55,389 bases of DNA, from positions 1 to 55,389 of the forward strand of contig QZKD01000015.1 of assembly GCA_003605085.1 (NCBI GenBank). The letters are read 5' to 3'. A program made the position numbers and the translations under genes. This DNA is from Acholeplasma sp. GTDB lineage: Bacteria > Bacillota_I > Bacilli_A > Acholeplasmatales > Acholeplasmataceae. A model generated the notes under the pieces. It worked only from the letters and a program-made list of their open reading frames with translations, ran no database searches and was not told the origin of the DNA. This document shows, piece after piece, positions 17,358 to 25,347 of this stretch. Position 1 is the stretch's first letter. Every line of letters starts with the position of its first letter.

Positions 17358-18104
17358 ATGATTTTACTCTGTGATGTAGGGAATACCAATTTAAGCTTTG
17401 GTATCGCCGAAGAGAACTTAATCGTTGACACTTTTCGTTTGAATACGGATGTCTCAAAGACAGCCGATGAATATTGGATTCAAATGAAAAATTTAATCAA
17501 TCATCACCCCATCACTGAGATCGCTATCTCCTCTGTTGTGCCAAGGATCACTGAAAAGTTAAAAGATATTGCCAAAAAGCATTTCAATCTAGAACCTTTA
17601 ATCGTCGGACCTGGTGTGAAGACAGGGCTTAATGTCAAAACGGATCACCCAAGGGAAGTAGGTGCGGATTTGATCTGTGATGCAGTGTCTGTGGAAGACT
17701 TCCATAAACCAATGCTCATCGTCGATTTAGGGACAGCGATCAAATATATTTATGTGAAAAATAAAACGATTTTAGGTGTCATCATTACTCCAGGTGTGAA
17801 TATCTCGATCAAAGCTTTAGTAGGAAATACCGCTCTTTTACCGGATATTGATATCGAAGTCCCCAAAAAAGTCCTTGGTACCAATACGATTGCTTGCATG
17901 CAAAGTGGTGTGACCTATGGTGTTGCTGCTCAAGTCGATGGTTTAATTGAACGAATTAGTGAAGAGGTCAAAGAAGCTTTTGATGTGATCTTGACAGGGG
18001 GATTATCCCAGACGATTGCTCCACTGTGCAAACATCCCTTAACACGCGATCCTGATTTGGTTTTAAAAGGTTTACTCACAATTTTTTATCGTAATCAGAA
18101 ATAA
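17358..18104 (+). CDS. coaX: Type III pantothenate kinase
   Basis: The 248-residue enzyme carries out the first step of coenzyme A synthesis. It has the ASKHA-fold motifs of CoaX: DVGNTNLSFG at the N-terminus, DHPREVGADLICDAV near residue 96, DLGTAIKYIYV near residue 122, PGVNISIKAL and the C-terminal ILTGGLSQTI. It is cotranscribed with the putative vitamin S-component. CoA supply matches the large acyl-CoA cluster elsewhere in the window, though they are not linked. Confidence 0.96.
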   Translation: MILLCDVGNTNLSFGIAEENLIVDTFRLNTDVSKTADEYWIQMKNLINHHPITEIAISSVVPRITEKLKDIAKKHFNLEPLIVGPGVKTGLNVKTDHPREVGADLICDAVSVEDFHKPMLIVDLGTAIKYIYVKNKTILGVIITPGVNISIKALVGNTALLPDIDIEVPKKVLGTNTIACMQSGVTYGVAAQVDGLIERISEEVKEAFDVILTGGLSQTIAPLCKHPLTRDPDLVLKGLLTIFYRNQK

Positions 18105-18107
18105 ATG

Positions 18108-18146
18108 AAAATGGCGGTGAAAACCAGCCATTTTTTTGATATAATG
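18108..18146 (+). terminator. coaX terminator running directly into the pgm promoter
   Basis: AAAATGGC (18108-18115) pairs with GCCATTTT (18128-18135), with an inner GGT-GAAA-ACC hairpin and one bulged A. The T-run (to 18138) supplies the T of an extended -10, TGATATAAT (18138-18146), for the next gene. A canonical -35 is absent, so the promoter depends on the extended -10. Confidence 0.75.
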
Positions 18147-18176
18147 AAAACGATATGAAAGTGAGGTCGTCCAACC

Positions 18177-19841
18177 ATGTCATACATAAAAAAATATCAA
18201 TTTTGGATGCAACAACAAAACCTAGATCCCACATTACTTGCTGAACTTATCCGTCTTGATGAAAAAGAAATTCAAGAAGTTTTTCATTCGGATTTGACCT
18301 TTGGGACTGGTGGTCTCCGCGGTTTGATGGGGGCTGGTACCAATCGTGTGAATGTGTATACGATTCGTAAGGCAACGTTGGGATTTGCACGCTATATTAA
18401 ACGAGCTAAACTTACCGGTGGTGTTGCGATATCTTATGATAATAGACACCATTCCAAACAATTTGCTAAAGAAGCAGCAATGGTTCTTGCAGCTGAAGGC
18501 ATCGCTTCTTATGTCTTTGATGAATTGAGACCGACACCGATGTTATCTTTTGCTGTGCGTCATTTCCACTGCGCAGGCGGAATCATGATCACAGCGTCTC
18601 ATAATCCTAAAGAATATAATGGCTATAAAGTCTATGATCCCACCGGTTCACAGGTCAATTTAGTCACGGCTGAGCACATCATTCGTTTCATCGATTTGGT
18701 GGATAATCCCTTTGAAATTGATGTCGTGGATAACGATTTGATTCACACCATCGATGCAAACTTTGATGAAATCTACTTGCATCACGTCGAAAAAATTGCC
18801 TTAAATCCGAAAACACCGAAGATTAAGATCGTATATTCACCACTGCATGGGACTGGGGGTACCGTGATACCAAAACTCCTCAAAAAAGTAGGGTATGAAC
18901 TTTATCCTTATGAACCACAAATGATCATCGATCCCAATTTTTCCCATACAAAGTCTTCAAATCCTGAAGAAAAAGATGCCTATATTGAGACGATTAAGTA
19001 TGCAAAAGAAGTGGGTGCAGATCTCATTTTAGTCACTGACCCTGATGCCGATCGCTTAGGCGTGGCTGTTAAGCATCAAGGTGAATATCATTTGCTTTCT
19101 GGTAACCAAACCGCAGCTGTTGAACTCTACTACATTTTAGCTGAGTTACGTAAACAAGGAAAACTTACGCCAGAGGGCATGATTTATAAAACCATTGTCA
19201 CCACGGATTTAATCGATCAAATCGCGAAAGCATTTGATGTCGAAGTCACATCGACACTGACAGGATTTAAGTTTATTGGTGAAAAAGCAGAACAGAATTT
19301 AAAGAAACATCCTTATATCTTTGGCTGTGAAGAATCTTATGGGAGTTTAATCAGTGATTTTGTTAGAGATAAAGATGCGGTTCAAGCGGTCTTCATGCTA
19401 GCTGAAATCGCGAATACCTTAAGCTACTATAAGAAAACTTTGGTGGATTATCTTCATAATATCTATCAAATCTATGGCTATTTTTATGAATATACCAAAT
19501 CCATCACACTTCCAGGACTCGAAGGGCTACAAAAGATTAGTATCATCATGAACCACTTTCGCTTAAATCCTCCTATCGTGGAAGGAAAAGCACTCTTAAA
19601 GTATGATGACCTATCTAAAGGATATACCTATCAAAATGGACGTGCTCAAAAAATTGATCTTCCTTTATCCGATGTATTAAAGTATTATTATGAAGATCAA
19701 ACATGGATCGTCCTTCGTCCAAGTGGCACTGAACCCAAGATTAAAATCTATTTCCAAACGGCAGGAAAGACGATGGAAGATGCGAAGCATGTGATCGATC
19801 GTCTTGTTGATAAACTCACAGAGACGATTAGTCGTCTTTAA
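18177..19841 (+). CDS. Phosphoglucomutase/phosphomannomutase
   Basis: A 554-residue alpha-D-phosphohexomutase of the long PgcA type. GTGGLRG is near residue 42, the phosphoserine loop TASHNPKEYNGYK near residue 139, the metal loop DPDADRLG near residue 286, the sugar-specificity loop GCEESYG near residue 382 and the phosphate-binding loop RPSGTEPKIKIY near residue 517. It interconverts hexose-1- and hexose-6-phosphates, feeding glycolipid or polysaccharide synthesis. It is transcribed from its own extended -10 promoter and shares a unit with the peptidase that follows. Confidence 0.95.
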   Translation: MSYIKKYQFWMQQQNLDPTLLAELIRLDEKEIQEVFHSDLTFGTGGLRGLMGAGTNRVNVYTIRKATLGFARYIKRAKLTGGVAISYDNRHHSKQFAKEAAMVLAAEGIASYVFDELRPTPMLSFAVRHFHCAGGIMITASHNPKEYNGYKVYDPTGSQVNLVTAEHIIRFIDLVDNPFEIDVVDNDLIHTIDANFDEIYLHHVEKIALNPKTPKIKIVYSPLHGTGGTVIPKLLKKVGYELYPYEPQMIIDPNFSHTKSSNPEEKDAYIETIKYAKEVGADLILVTDPDADRLGVAVKHQGEYHLLSGNQTAAVELYYILAELRKQGKLTPEGMIYKTIVTTDLIDQIAKAFDVEVTSTLTGFKFIGEKAEQNLKKHPYIFGCEESYGSLISDFVRDKDAVQAVFMLAEIANTLSYYKKTLVDYLHNIYQIYGYFYEYTKSITLPGLEGLQKISIIMNHFRLNPPIVEGKALLKYDDLSKGYTYQNGRAQKIDLPLSDVLKYYYEDQTWIVLRPSGTEPKIKIYFQTAGKTMEDAKHVIDRLVDKLTETISRL

Positions 19842-19855
19842 GAAAGGAGATTCTC

Positions 19856-21118
19856 ATGTTAGAAAATAGACGTGAATCCTACATCAAACAGATTGAAGAC
19901 CAAAGTATGTCTATCTTTTTTTCCGGTCATGCACCCTTAAAGTCTGCAGACCAATTTTATCCTTTTGTCGTTAATAGAAATTTCTTTTATCTTACCGGAA
20001 TAACCCAAGAAAATGTGTGTCTTGTTCTTATGAAGGGTGCAGGAAAATCAGATGCTTATTTGTTTATAGATAAAATTGATCCCGTCAAAGCTCTTTGGGA
20101 TGGTGCTGGACTTACCTTTGCAGAAGCCGCAGAAAAAGCCCATGTCACACTTGAAAATGTGCGTGAAATGTCCACTTTGGATACATTTATTGCCCAGATG
20201 CTTTCCACTTCAAGACGTGCTCTCTATGGTGAATTAGAAGCTATTTATCTCGATTTAGAGCGCTTAAATGAAAAAGTACCTGCAACTGAAAGCATTCAGT
20301 TTGCTCATCACTTAAAAGCACTATATCCTCAAGTTTTAATCAAATCCAATCAGATGATTATGGCTGAGATGAGAACCATTAAAGATCAAACAGAAATAGA
20401 TGAGATGAAAAAAGCGATTGCCATTACCAAAGTCGGTCTTGAACGGATCATGAGTGAACTTAAAGTAGGTCGCTATGAATTTCAACTCGAAGCTGAGTTT
20501 AATTATGTCTTAAACTTACACCGTACATCACCATCGTTTAATACGATTGCAGCTCAAGGAAAAAATGCCACCGTTCTACACTATATCGAGAATGATTCTG
20601 CGATTGAACCTGGATCTCTTGTCTTATTTGATTTAGGTTGTCTATCCAATCATTATGCCTCTGATATTACGAGAACCTATCCTGCAAATGGTCGCTTTAC
20701 ACCTCGCCAAAAGGAAATATATGAACTAGTATTATCCGTCAATAAAGAAGCAATTAAATTCTTGAAACCTGGTATGACACTGAAGGAATTCAATGATTTT
20801 GGGAAACAAAAACTCACTGAAGGAGCAAAGAAACTTGGTTTAATCAAAGAAGATGATGAAATTACTCGCTATTATTACCACAGTTTAGGTCATTATCTCG
20901 GCTTAGATGTCCATGATGTAGGTAACTATACCAAGCCTATTCCTGAAGGAGCCATCATCACGGTGGAACCAGGTTTATACATCGCAGAAGAGGGCATTGG
21001 AATTAGAATCGAAGATGACATTTTAGTCAAAACTGGTGGAAACATCAATCTATCGAAAGAGATTATCAAAGAAGTAAGCGAGATCGAAGCTTATATGGAA
21101 GCTAAGAGAAGTCGCTGA
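19856..21118 (+). CDS. Xaa-Pro aminopeptidase (M24B)
   Basis: The 420-residue protein has an N-terminal creatinase-like (AMP_N) domain (about residues 1-130) and a pita-bread M24 catalytic domain. The dinuclear metal ligands are visible as LFDLG (Asp), SDITRTYPANG (Asp), HSLGHYLGLDVHD (His), ITVEPGLYI (Glu) and IRIEDDILV (Glu). It cleaves N-terminal residues next to proline in the cytosol. AGAAAGGAG sets the ATG, 14 bases after pgm. Its TGA stop is inside the terminator stem. Confidence 0.96.
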   Translation: MLENRRESYIKQIEDQSMSIFFSGHAPLKSADQFYPFVVNRNFFYLTGITQENVCLVLMKGAGKSDAYLFIDKIDPVKALWDGAGLTFAEAAEKAHVTLENVREMSTLDTFIAQMLSTSRRALYGELEAIYLDLERLNEKVPATESIQFAHHLKALYPQVLIKSNQMIMAEMRTIKDQTEIDEMKKAIAITKVGLERIMSELKVGRYEFQLEAEFNYVLNLHRTSPSFNTIAAQGKNATVLHYIENDSAIEPGSLVLFDLGCLSNHYASDITRTYPANGRFTPRQKEIYELVLSVNKEAIKFLKPGMTLKEFNDFGKQKLTEGAKKLGLIKEDDEITRYYYHSLGHYLGLDVHDVGNYTKPIPEGAIITVEPGLYIAEEGIGIRIEDDILVKTGGNINLSKEIIKEVSEIEAYMEAKRSR

Positions 21119-21129
21119 CTTCTTTTTTT
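21107..21129 (+). terminator. Terminator of pgm-Xaa-Pro aminopeptidase
   Basis: AGAAGTC pairs with GACTTCT around GCT and is followed by seven T residues. The TGA stop (21116-21118) is in the loop and 3' arm. Confidence 0.85.
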
Positions 21130-21178
21130 ATAAAGTAATTTGACTCTTATCCATCTATGATAGGGTAGGAGGGATAAG

Positions 21179-21802
21179 ATGAAGCTTTTAACATTTATGG
21201 TACTTTCGATCATGTTAGGGTGGTTTTTGTCAGTTAGTGTCAATGCAGGTACGTACCAAACCTATGAGTCCATTGAATTGGAAAGTGGGAAACTTTTAAG
21301 TGATTTTACCGATAAAGATTACCGACTTTATTACACGAAAGTGCATCGATTGAAATTTTCAGGTTGGCGTATTTATGTCGTTCATGATGATATTAAAGCA
21401 AGTTATATTTCAGAAACGATGTTTAGTTATTATAACGATGGCTATACCGCAATTAATTATGAATATACCTTAGAACGCAGTGCGAGTTCCAAGTTATCCT
21501 TATCCGCGACAGGTACGATTGGACTTAAGATGAACAAAGAGATTCCCACCTTTAAAAACGGTTTGGATGCATCGCTTAAGTTATCGGCTGAATATACGGT
21601 AAGTAGTACAGAAAAAGAGACCTATTATCTTAAGTTTTTGGTCGATCCTGGAACACAAGTGGATCTTTATGTCTATGGAGAAGGAAGAATCACCAATGGA
21701 GTTGCAGCTAGGTATTCCCTTTTCATCCGGGTGGAAAAAGGTGGTTTTGAAGTGTTTGTTGTCACGACTGAATATCAACGGTTGGAGAAGAAGAAAATAT
21801 GA
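21179..21802 (+). CDS. Secreted protein of unknown function, first gene of a four-gene ABC system
   Basis: I do not recognise the family. The 207-residue protein has a clear signal peptide (about residues 1-24, ending VNAG) without a lipobox cysteine, and the mature part is rich in beta-prone residues (YTLERSASSKLSLSATGTIGLK). It may be released or wall-less-surface associated. GGAGGG is a few bases before the ATG. The stop overlaps the next start as ATGA, and all four genes 21179-23781 overlap, so the products very likely act together. There is no clear promoter; TTGACT at 21140 lacks a -10 at the right distance. Confidence 0.7.
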   Translation: MKLLTFMVLSIMLGWFLSVSVNAGTYQTYESIELESGKLLSDFTDKDYRLYYTKVHRLKFSGWRIYVVHDDIKASYISETMFSYYNDGYTAINYEYTLERSASSKLSLSATGTIGLKMNKEIPTFKNGLDASLKLSAEYTVSSTEKETYYLKFLVDPGTQVDLYVYGEGRITNGVAARYSLFIRVEKGGFEVFVVTTEYQRLEKKKI

Positions 21803-22569
21803 GAAAGTTATTAATCTATCTCATTTTCTTGTTTGGAGCGTTAGGTTTAGGCTATTTTGCGCATCAAGTAAAGCCTGATGAGTTCCCTGAACTTCTCACC
21901 ATTGATACCGATTATGTCATCTCCTATCAAGAGGAAGGTCGCTTTGAGGTGATGATGTTTACCAATCAACCTTCACACGCATTATTTCAAAAAGAGGAAG
22001 TTTTGCGTGTGATTATGAAAGATCAGATCACAGAGGTCATGTTTGAACTTTCTTTACTCGATATCACTCAAGGGACGAAAGAAGTTTATCTTCATCAAGC
22101 ATGGACGAAAATGATCTTTGGGTTTCGCATTCCCTATTTTTCTGATGATATTTATTTAGAAGATATGACTCTATCCTTTGAACTCTTTGATCAACAAGAA
22201 TACCTTATTCGCTTGGGTAAATTCAGTTTATACGCTTCATATCCTTTACTAGATTGGACTCATTTAAGTGGAAACAAACAAGAAGGAGAATTATTGTCTC
22301 GTTTAGGGACAATTTATATTGGGGTATCGAGTGAAGAGTTTCAGATCAGATCGGTAGCTATTGGCTCTATGAACGATTTAAGATTCACCCACATGGAAGA
22401 TGAGTTGATGATTACAGTACCTAAAGAGTCGTTTCTGCTCTTTAACCCATCCATTCATATCACCACAGAAGATGGAAATGAATGGATAATTCATAACTTT
22501 TTATATGTTATCGATCATATGCTGTTAAAGGAGTCAGGTCCACTGATCAATCATTATGCACTATATTAA
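21799..22569 (+). CDS. Membrane-anchored extracytoplasmic protein, unknown function
   Basis: The 256-residue product has an N-terminal hydrophobic helix (about residues 4-22, LLIYLIFLFGALGLGYF) that is a signal anchor or signal peptide, then a beta-rich outer domain with many aromatic residues. No family is recognised. It overlaps the first gene by 4 bases and the ATPase gene by 14 bases. It probably acts as a surface accessory subunit of the transporter encoded next. Confidence 0.68.
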   Translation: MRKLLIYLIFLFGALGLGYFAHQVKPDEFPELLTIDTDYVISYQEEGRFEVMMFTNQPSHALFQKEEVLRVIMKDQITEVMFELSLLDITQGTKEVYLHQAWTKMIFGFRIPYFSDDIYLEDMTLSFELFDQQEYLIRLGKFSLYASYPLLDWTHLSGNKQEGELLSRLGTIYIGVSSEEFQIRSVAIGSMNDLRFTHMEDELMITVPKESFLLFNPSIHITTEDGNEWIIHNFLYVIDHMLLKESGPLINHYALY

Positions 22570-23110
22570 ACTCGAAGAAGCAGGAAAAAGATATCTTGCA
22601 AAACGCTTTAATCTTACGATTCAAGAAAATGAATTTTGGGTCATCAGTGGCGCGAATGGTTCAGGAAAAACGACATTGTTATTAATGATTTTAGGATTTA
22701 TTCGTCCTGATGTAGGGTTAATTGATAAAAAGAAATTAAAGATTGGGTATTTACCAGAAAAGATGATGTTACCTCCCTTTATCAAAGCTTTTGATTATTT
22801 AGAAACCATGGCAAGAATTAAGAAAGATCAAGTCAATATGGACTACATTTATCGGCTTGAGGTACCTTTAAATGCCTCAATTTATGAACTATCCAAAGGA
22901 AATCAACAGAAATTAGGCATCCTTCAAGCTTTCATGGGTCATCCAAAATTGATTGTCTTAGATGAACCATTCTCAGGGTTAGATGAAAAGAGTGCAGAGA
23001 TTGTGGTTGATATTCTCGAAGAAATCATGCAAGAGGGCGTATCATTTTTGATATCCACACATCAACCTGAACGCTTTCGTCATCTATGGACTGAGCATAT
23101 CGAATTATGA
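22556..23110 (+). CDS. Short ABC transporter ATP-binding protein
   Basis: At 184 residues this is a short but complete nucleotide-binding domain: Walker A GANGSGKTT (near residue 32), a Q-loop region (GYLPEKMMLP), a signature with a lysine variant, LSKGNQQK, Walker B LIVLDEPFSGLD and the switch histidine in STHQPE. It lacks about 30-40 residues of the usual ABC-2 exporter ATPase C-terminus. It pairs with the permease gene, which starts before its stop. Export or membrane-protective function is likely from the exporter-type layout, but substrate is unknown. Confidence 0.85.
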   Translation: MHYIKLEEAGKRYLAKRFNLTIQENEFWVISGANGSGKTTLLLMILGFIRPDVGLIDKKKLKIGYLPEKMMLPPFIKAFDYLETMARIKKDQVNMDYIYRLEVPLNASIYELSKGNQQKLGILQAFMGHPKLIVLDEPFSGLDEKSAEIVVDILEEIMQEGVSFLISTHQPERFRHLWTEHIEL

Positions 23111-23781
23111 TTCACTTGATGGATATTTTATGCTATTCCAAAAAAAAATTGAGTCTACTCATCGTATTACTTTTGGGTTACACCGCATGGATCACTTATG
23201 TCACCTATCAATTATGGATCAAACCCGATGAGCTCAATGAGCTGTTTCATTTTTATGACAAACTTACGCACCAGATGATCTTTTCAATGACACCGTTTTT
23301 TGTGGGGTGGTTATGGATGGATCTAGAGCAGCCACATGACAAAGTGTTTATATCGTTACATTATCCTCGCTATCATTGGGATATGAAGTGGCTCTATATT
23401 TCTTTGATGAGTGGTCTTTACATCATGATCTTTTATCTCTTATGGACGATAATTCCTGCCTTATGGATTCCTCATTTAACACTTAATATCCATCTTTTAG
23501 AACCTTTTCATCTCTGGCTTGATATGATGATCCTCTATCTTTTTTCTCATGGATTACTCTCGGATAAAACCAAGACGATGACGCTCATCTTTCCGTTACT
23601 TTATGTGCTTTTTGGACTTATGATGCAAGATCAAACATCACTTTCCCTTTTTTACTTTTTACCGCTCTATCAAAGGGAAATCATCACTTTTAGGCTTGCT
23701 CTTACGTACAAACTATGGTATATTGGATTAGGATTCATTTTGATCCGATATTTCTATGGAAAAACGGCTCGAAATGGATAA
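23107..23781 (+). CDS. ABC transporter permease-like membrane protein
   Basis: The 224-residue protein has about six hydrophobic segments, with tryptophan- and leucine-rich helices and short loops, fitting a half-size ABC permease. It starts with an ATGA overlap on the ATPase gene. There is no recognisable conserved domain. It is the last gene of the four-gene unit; the strong infC promoter begins 6 bases after its stop codon, and no separate terminator is visible. Confidence 0.75.
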   Translation: MIHLMDILCYSKKKLSLLIVLLLGYTAWITYVTYQLWIKPDELNELFHFYDKLTHQMIFSMTPFFVGWLWMDLEQPHDKVFISLHYPRYHWDMKWLYISLMSGLYIMIFYLLWTIIPALWIPHLTLNIHLLEPFHLWLDMMILYLFSHGLLSDKTKTMTLIFPLLYVLFGLMMQDQTSLSLFYFLPLYQREIITFRLALTYKLWYIGLGFILIRYFYGKTARNG

Positions 23782-23786
23782 TATGC

Positions 23787-23814
23787 TTGACATATCAAGC
23801 GCATATGGTATAAT
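23787..23814 (+). promoter_or_regulatory. Promoter of infC-rpmI-rplT
   Basis: A consensus TTGACA (23787-23792) and TATAAT (23809-23814) lie 16 bases apart, with TGG in front of the -10 (extended -10). It is one of the best promoters in the window, as expected for a ribosomal operon. Transcription should begin near 23821. Confidence 0.9.
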
Positions 23815-23821
23815 AACAAAG

Positions 23822-23983
23822 GAATTAAAGAAGTGAAAAGAAGAGTTACCCTCTCGCCTGATGAACGACTTCGTAGGCAAAATGTCACACAAACGAACCA
23901 ATTTATTTTTCGTGATGACAACAAGTGGGTACATATGGTACACACTTTTTCTTTTCTAAATTCTAAGAATGGAGGTGGACTAC
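23822..23983 (+). promoter_or_regulatory. infC leader with attenuator-like hairpin (L20-type regulation candidate)
   Basis: A 160-base untranslated leader precedes infC. Near its 3' end, AAGTG/GTAC (23929-23938) pairs with GTAC/CACTT (about 23938-23947) in a stem with a G-A mismatch, followed by TTTCTTTTC, which resembles an intrinsic terminator ahead of the ribosome site. In Firmicutes the infC-rpmI-rplT operon is controlled by L20 binding to such a leader with premature termination. I infer the same here; a covariance-model match is not available to me. Confidence 0.6.
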
Positions 23984-24514
23984 ATAAAACAAGTCAGATC
24001 AAAAAATACCGATCTAGTGAATGAATCAATCCCATATGGCGAATATCTCGTCATCGATGAAACCGGTAATAAAATCGGCACCATGAATCGTAAAGACGCG
24101 CTAAAATTTGCTATGGAACGTGAATTCGATATCTTCGTTGTATCACCAGATTCCAAACCGATGGTTGCTAAACTCATGGATTACTCCAAGTATCGTTATG
24201 AACAGCAACGTAAAGTTCGTGAAATGAAGAAAAATCAACACATCGTGGAAATCAAAGAAGTCAGACTATCACCAACGATTGATATCCATGACTTTGATAC
24301 CAAGCTCAAGCATGCGCTTAAGTTTTTGGAAAAAGGGGACAAAGTCAAGATAAGTATTCGTTTCTATGGTCGTATGATCACGCATAGTGATGTCGGTATG
24401 AAAGTTATGCTACGCTTCATTGAAGCGATTGGCGCTAAAGCGACAGTCGAAAGCAAACCGAAAATGGACGGTAAGAACATGGTTGCCATGCTCGCTCCAT
24501 CAAATAACATCTAA
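23984..24514 (+). CDS. infC: Translation initiation factor IF-3, probable AUA start codon
   Basis: The product is a complete IF-3: N-terminal domain ([29 protein letters not shown]), linker ([14 protein letters not shown]) and C-terminal domain ([41 protein letters not shown], split). It blocks premature subunit joining and proofreads start codons. The only in-frame ATG (23969) overlaps the GGAGGT ribosome-binding site, so it cannot be the start. ATA at 23984 is 7 bases after GGAGGT. Rare AUU/AUA/AUC starts are the rule for infC because IF-3 represses its own gene by discriminating against them. From ATA the protein is 176 residues, the family norm. Confidence 0.93.
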   Translation: MKQVRSKNTDLVNESIPYGEYLVIDETGNKIGTMNRKDALKFAMEREFDIFVVSPDSKPMVAKLMDYSKYRYEQQRKVREMKKNQHIVEIKEVRLSPTIDIHDFDTKLKHALKFLEKGDKVKISIRFYGRMITHSDVGMKVMLRFIEAIGAKATVESKPKMDGKNMVAMLAPSNNI

Positions 24515-24532
24515 GAAAGAAGGAATACATTT

Positions 24533-24733
24533 ATGCCAAAACAAAAGACACACAGTGGACTCAAGAAGAGAATCAAAGTCACTGGAACAGGTAAACTCAT
24601 GAGAGGTCAAGCATACACTGGCCACTTAGCAGCATCAAAAACAACGAAACAAAACAGACAATTAAGAGGCGAAGCAACGGTTAGCGCATCCGACAAGAAG
24701 CGGATCAAACAATTGATTTCGAACTTAATGTAA
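24533..24733 (+). CDS. rpmI: 50S ribosomal protein L35
   Basis: The 66-residue basic protein has the L35 sequence pattern ([21 protein letters not shown] ... [16 protein letters not shown], in two blocks). It binds 23S rRNA. It sits between infC and rplT, 16 bases from rplT, as in nearly all bacteria. AAGAAAGAAGG is the ribosome site. Confidence 0.97.
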   Translation: MPKQKTHSGLKKRIKVTGTGKLMRGQAYTGHLAASKTTKQNRQLRGEATVSASDKKRIKQLISNLM

Positions 24734-24749
24734 CAGGAGGACATCACAC

Positions 24750-25286
24750 ATGCCAAGAGTTAAGGGCGGAACTGTCGCTAGACGTCGTCGTAAGAAAATT
24801 TTAAAACTCGCCAAGGGTTATTTTGGTTCAAAACATGCGATTTATCGTACTGCACATGAACAAGTTATGCGTTCATTACGCTATCAATATCGTGATAGAA
24901 AACAAAGAAAGAGAATGTTTAGAAAACTTTGGATTACGCGTATCAACGCTGCAGCCAAGTTAAATGGAACCAAGTATTCACTACTCATTCATGGTTTAGC
25001 ACTTGCTAACGTACAGGTTAACCGCAAGATGCTTGCTGATCTCGCGGTCAACGAGCCACAAGCATTTACTCTGTATTGCGATTTAGCAAAACAAGCACTT
25101 GCAGGTAATTTACCTAAGAAAGTAGAAAAGAAAATCGTCGAAGTCAAGGTTGAAAACGTTGAAGTTGTTGACTATTCAAAAATGCTTGTCAAAGAATTAA
25201 AAGCACTTGCTTTAGAAAAAGGTATTGAAGGTGCTGACAAAATGTTAAAGGCAGATTTAGTTTCTGCACTAGAAGCATCGAACTAA
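24750..25286 (+). CDS. rplT: 50S ribosomal protein L20 with C-terminal SAP/Rho-N-like extension
   Basis: Residues 1-118 are a standard L20 ([16 protein letters not shown] ... [25 protein letters not shown]-type segments), the assembly protein of the 50S subunit and likely autoregulator of this operon. The protein is 178 residues instead of about 118. The tail has a valine/lysine/glutamate linker (about 120-141) and a helical hairpin unit at 143-176 ([19 protein letters not shown]...ADLVSALE) that resembles SAP or Rho N-terminal helix-extended-loop-helix nucleic-acid-binding motifs. A terminator follows. Confidence 0.95.
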   Translation: MPRVKGGTVARRRRKKILKLAKGYFGSKHAIYRTAHEQVMRSLRYQYRDRKQRKRMFRKLWITRINAAAKLNGTKYSLLIHGLALANVQVNRKMLADLAVNEPQAFTLYCDLAKQALAGNLPKKVEKKIVEVKVENVEVVDYSKMLVKELKALALEKGIEGADKMLKADLVSALEASN

Positions 25287-25290
25287 TGAC

Positions 25291-25326
25291 AAAAGGGTGG
25301 TATGTTCCACCTTTTTTTTGTATAAT
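25291..25326 (+). terminator. Terminator of infC-rpmI-rplT abutting a -10 element
   Basis: AAAAGGGTGG pairs with CCACCTTTT (one bulged or wobble G) around TATGTT and is followed by eight T residues. TATAAT (25321-25326) follows one base after the T-run and probably serves the next gene; no -35 is obvious. Confidence 0.75.
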
Positions 25327-25347
25327 AAAAAGTGATGGGGGTACATC

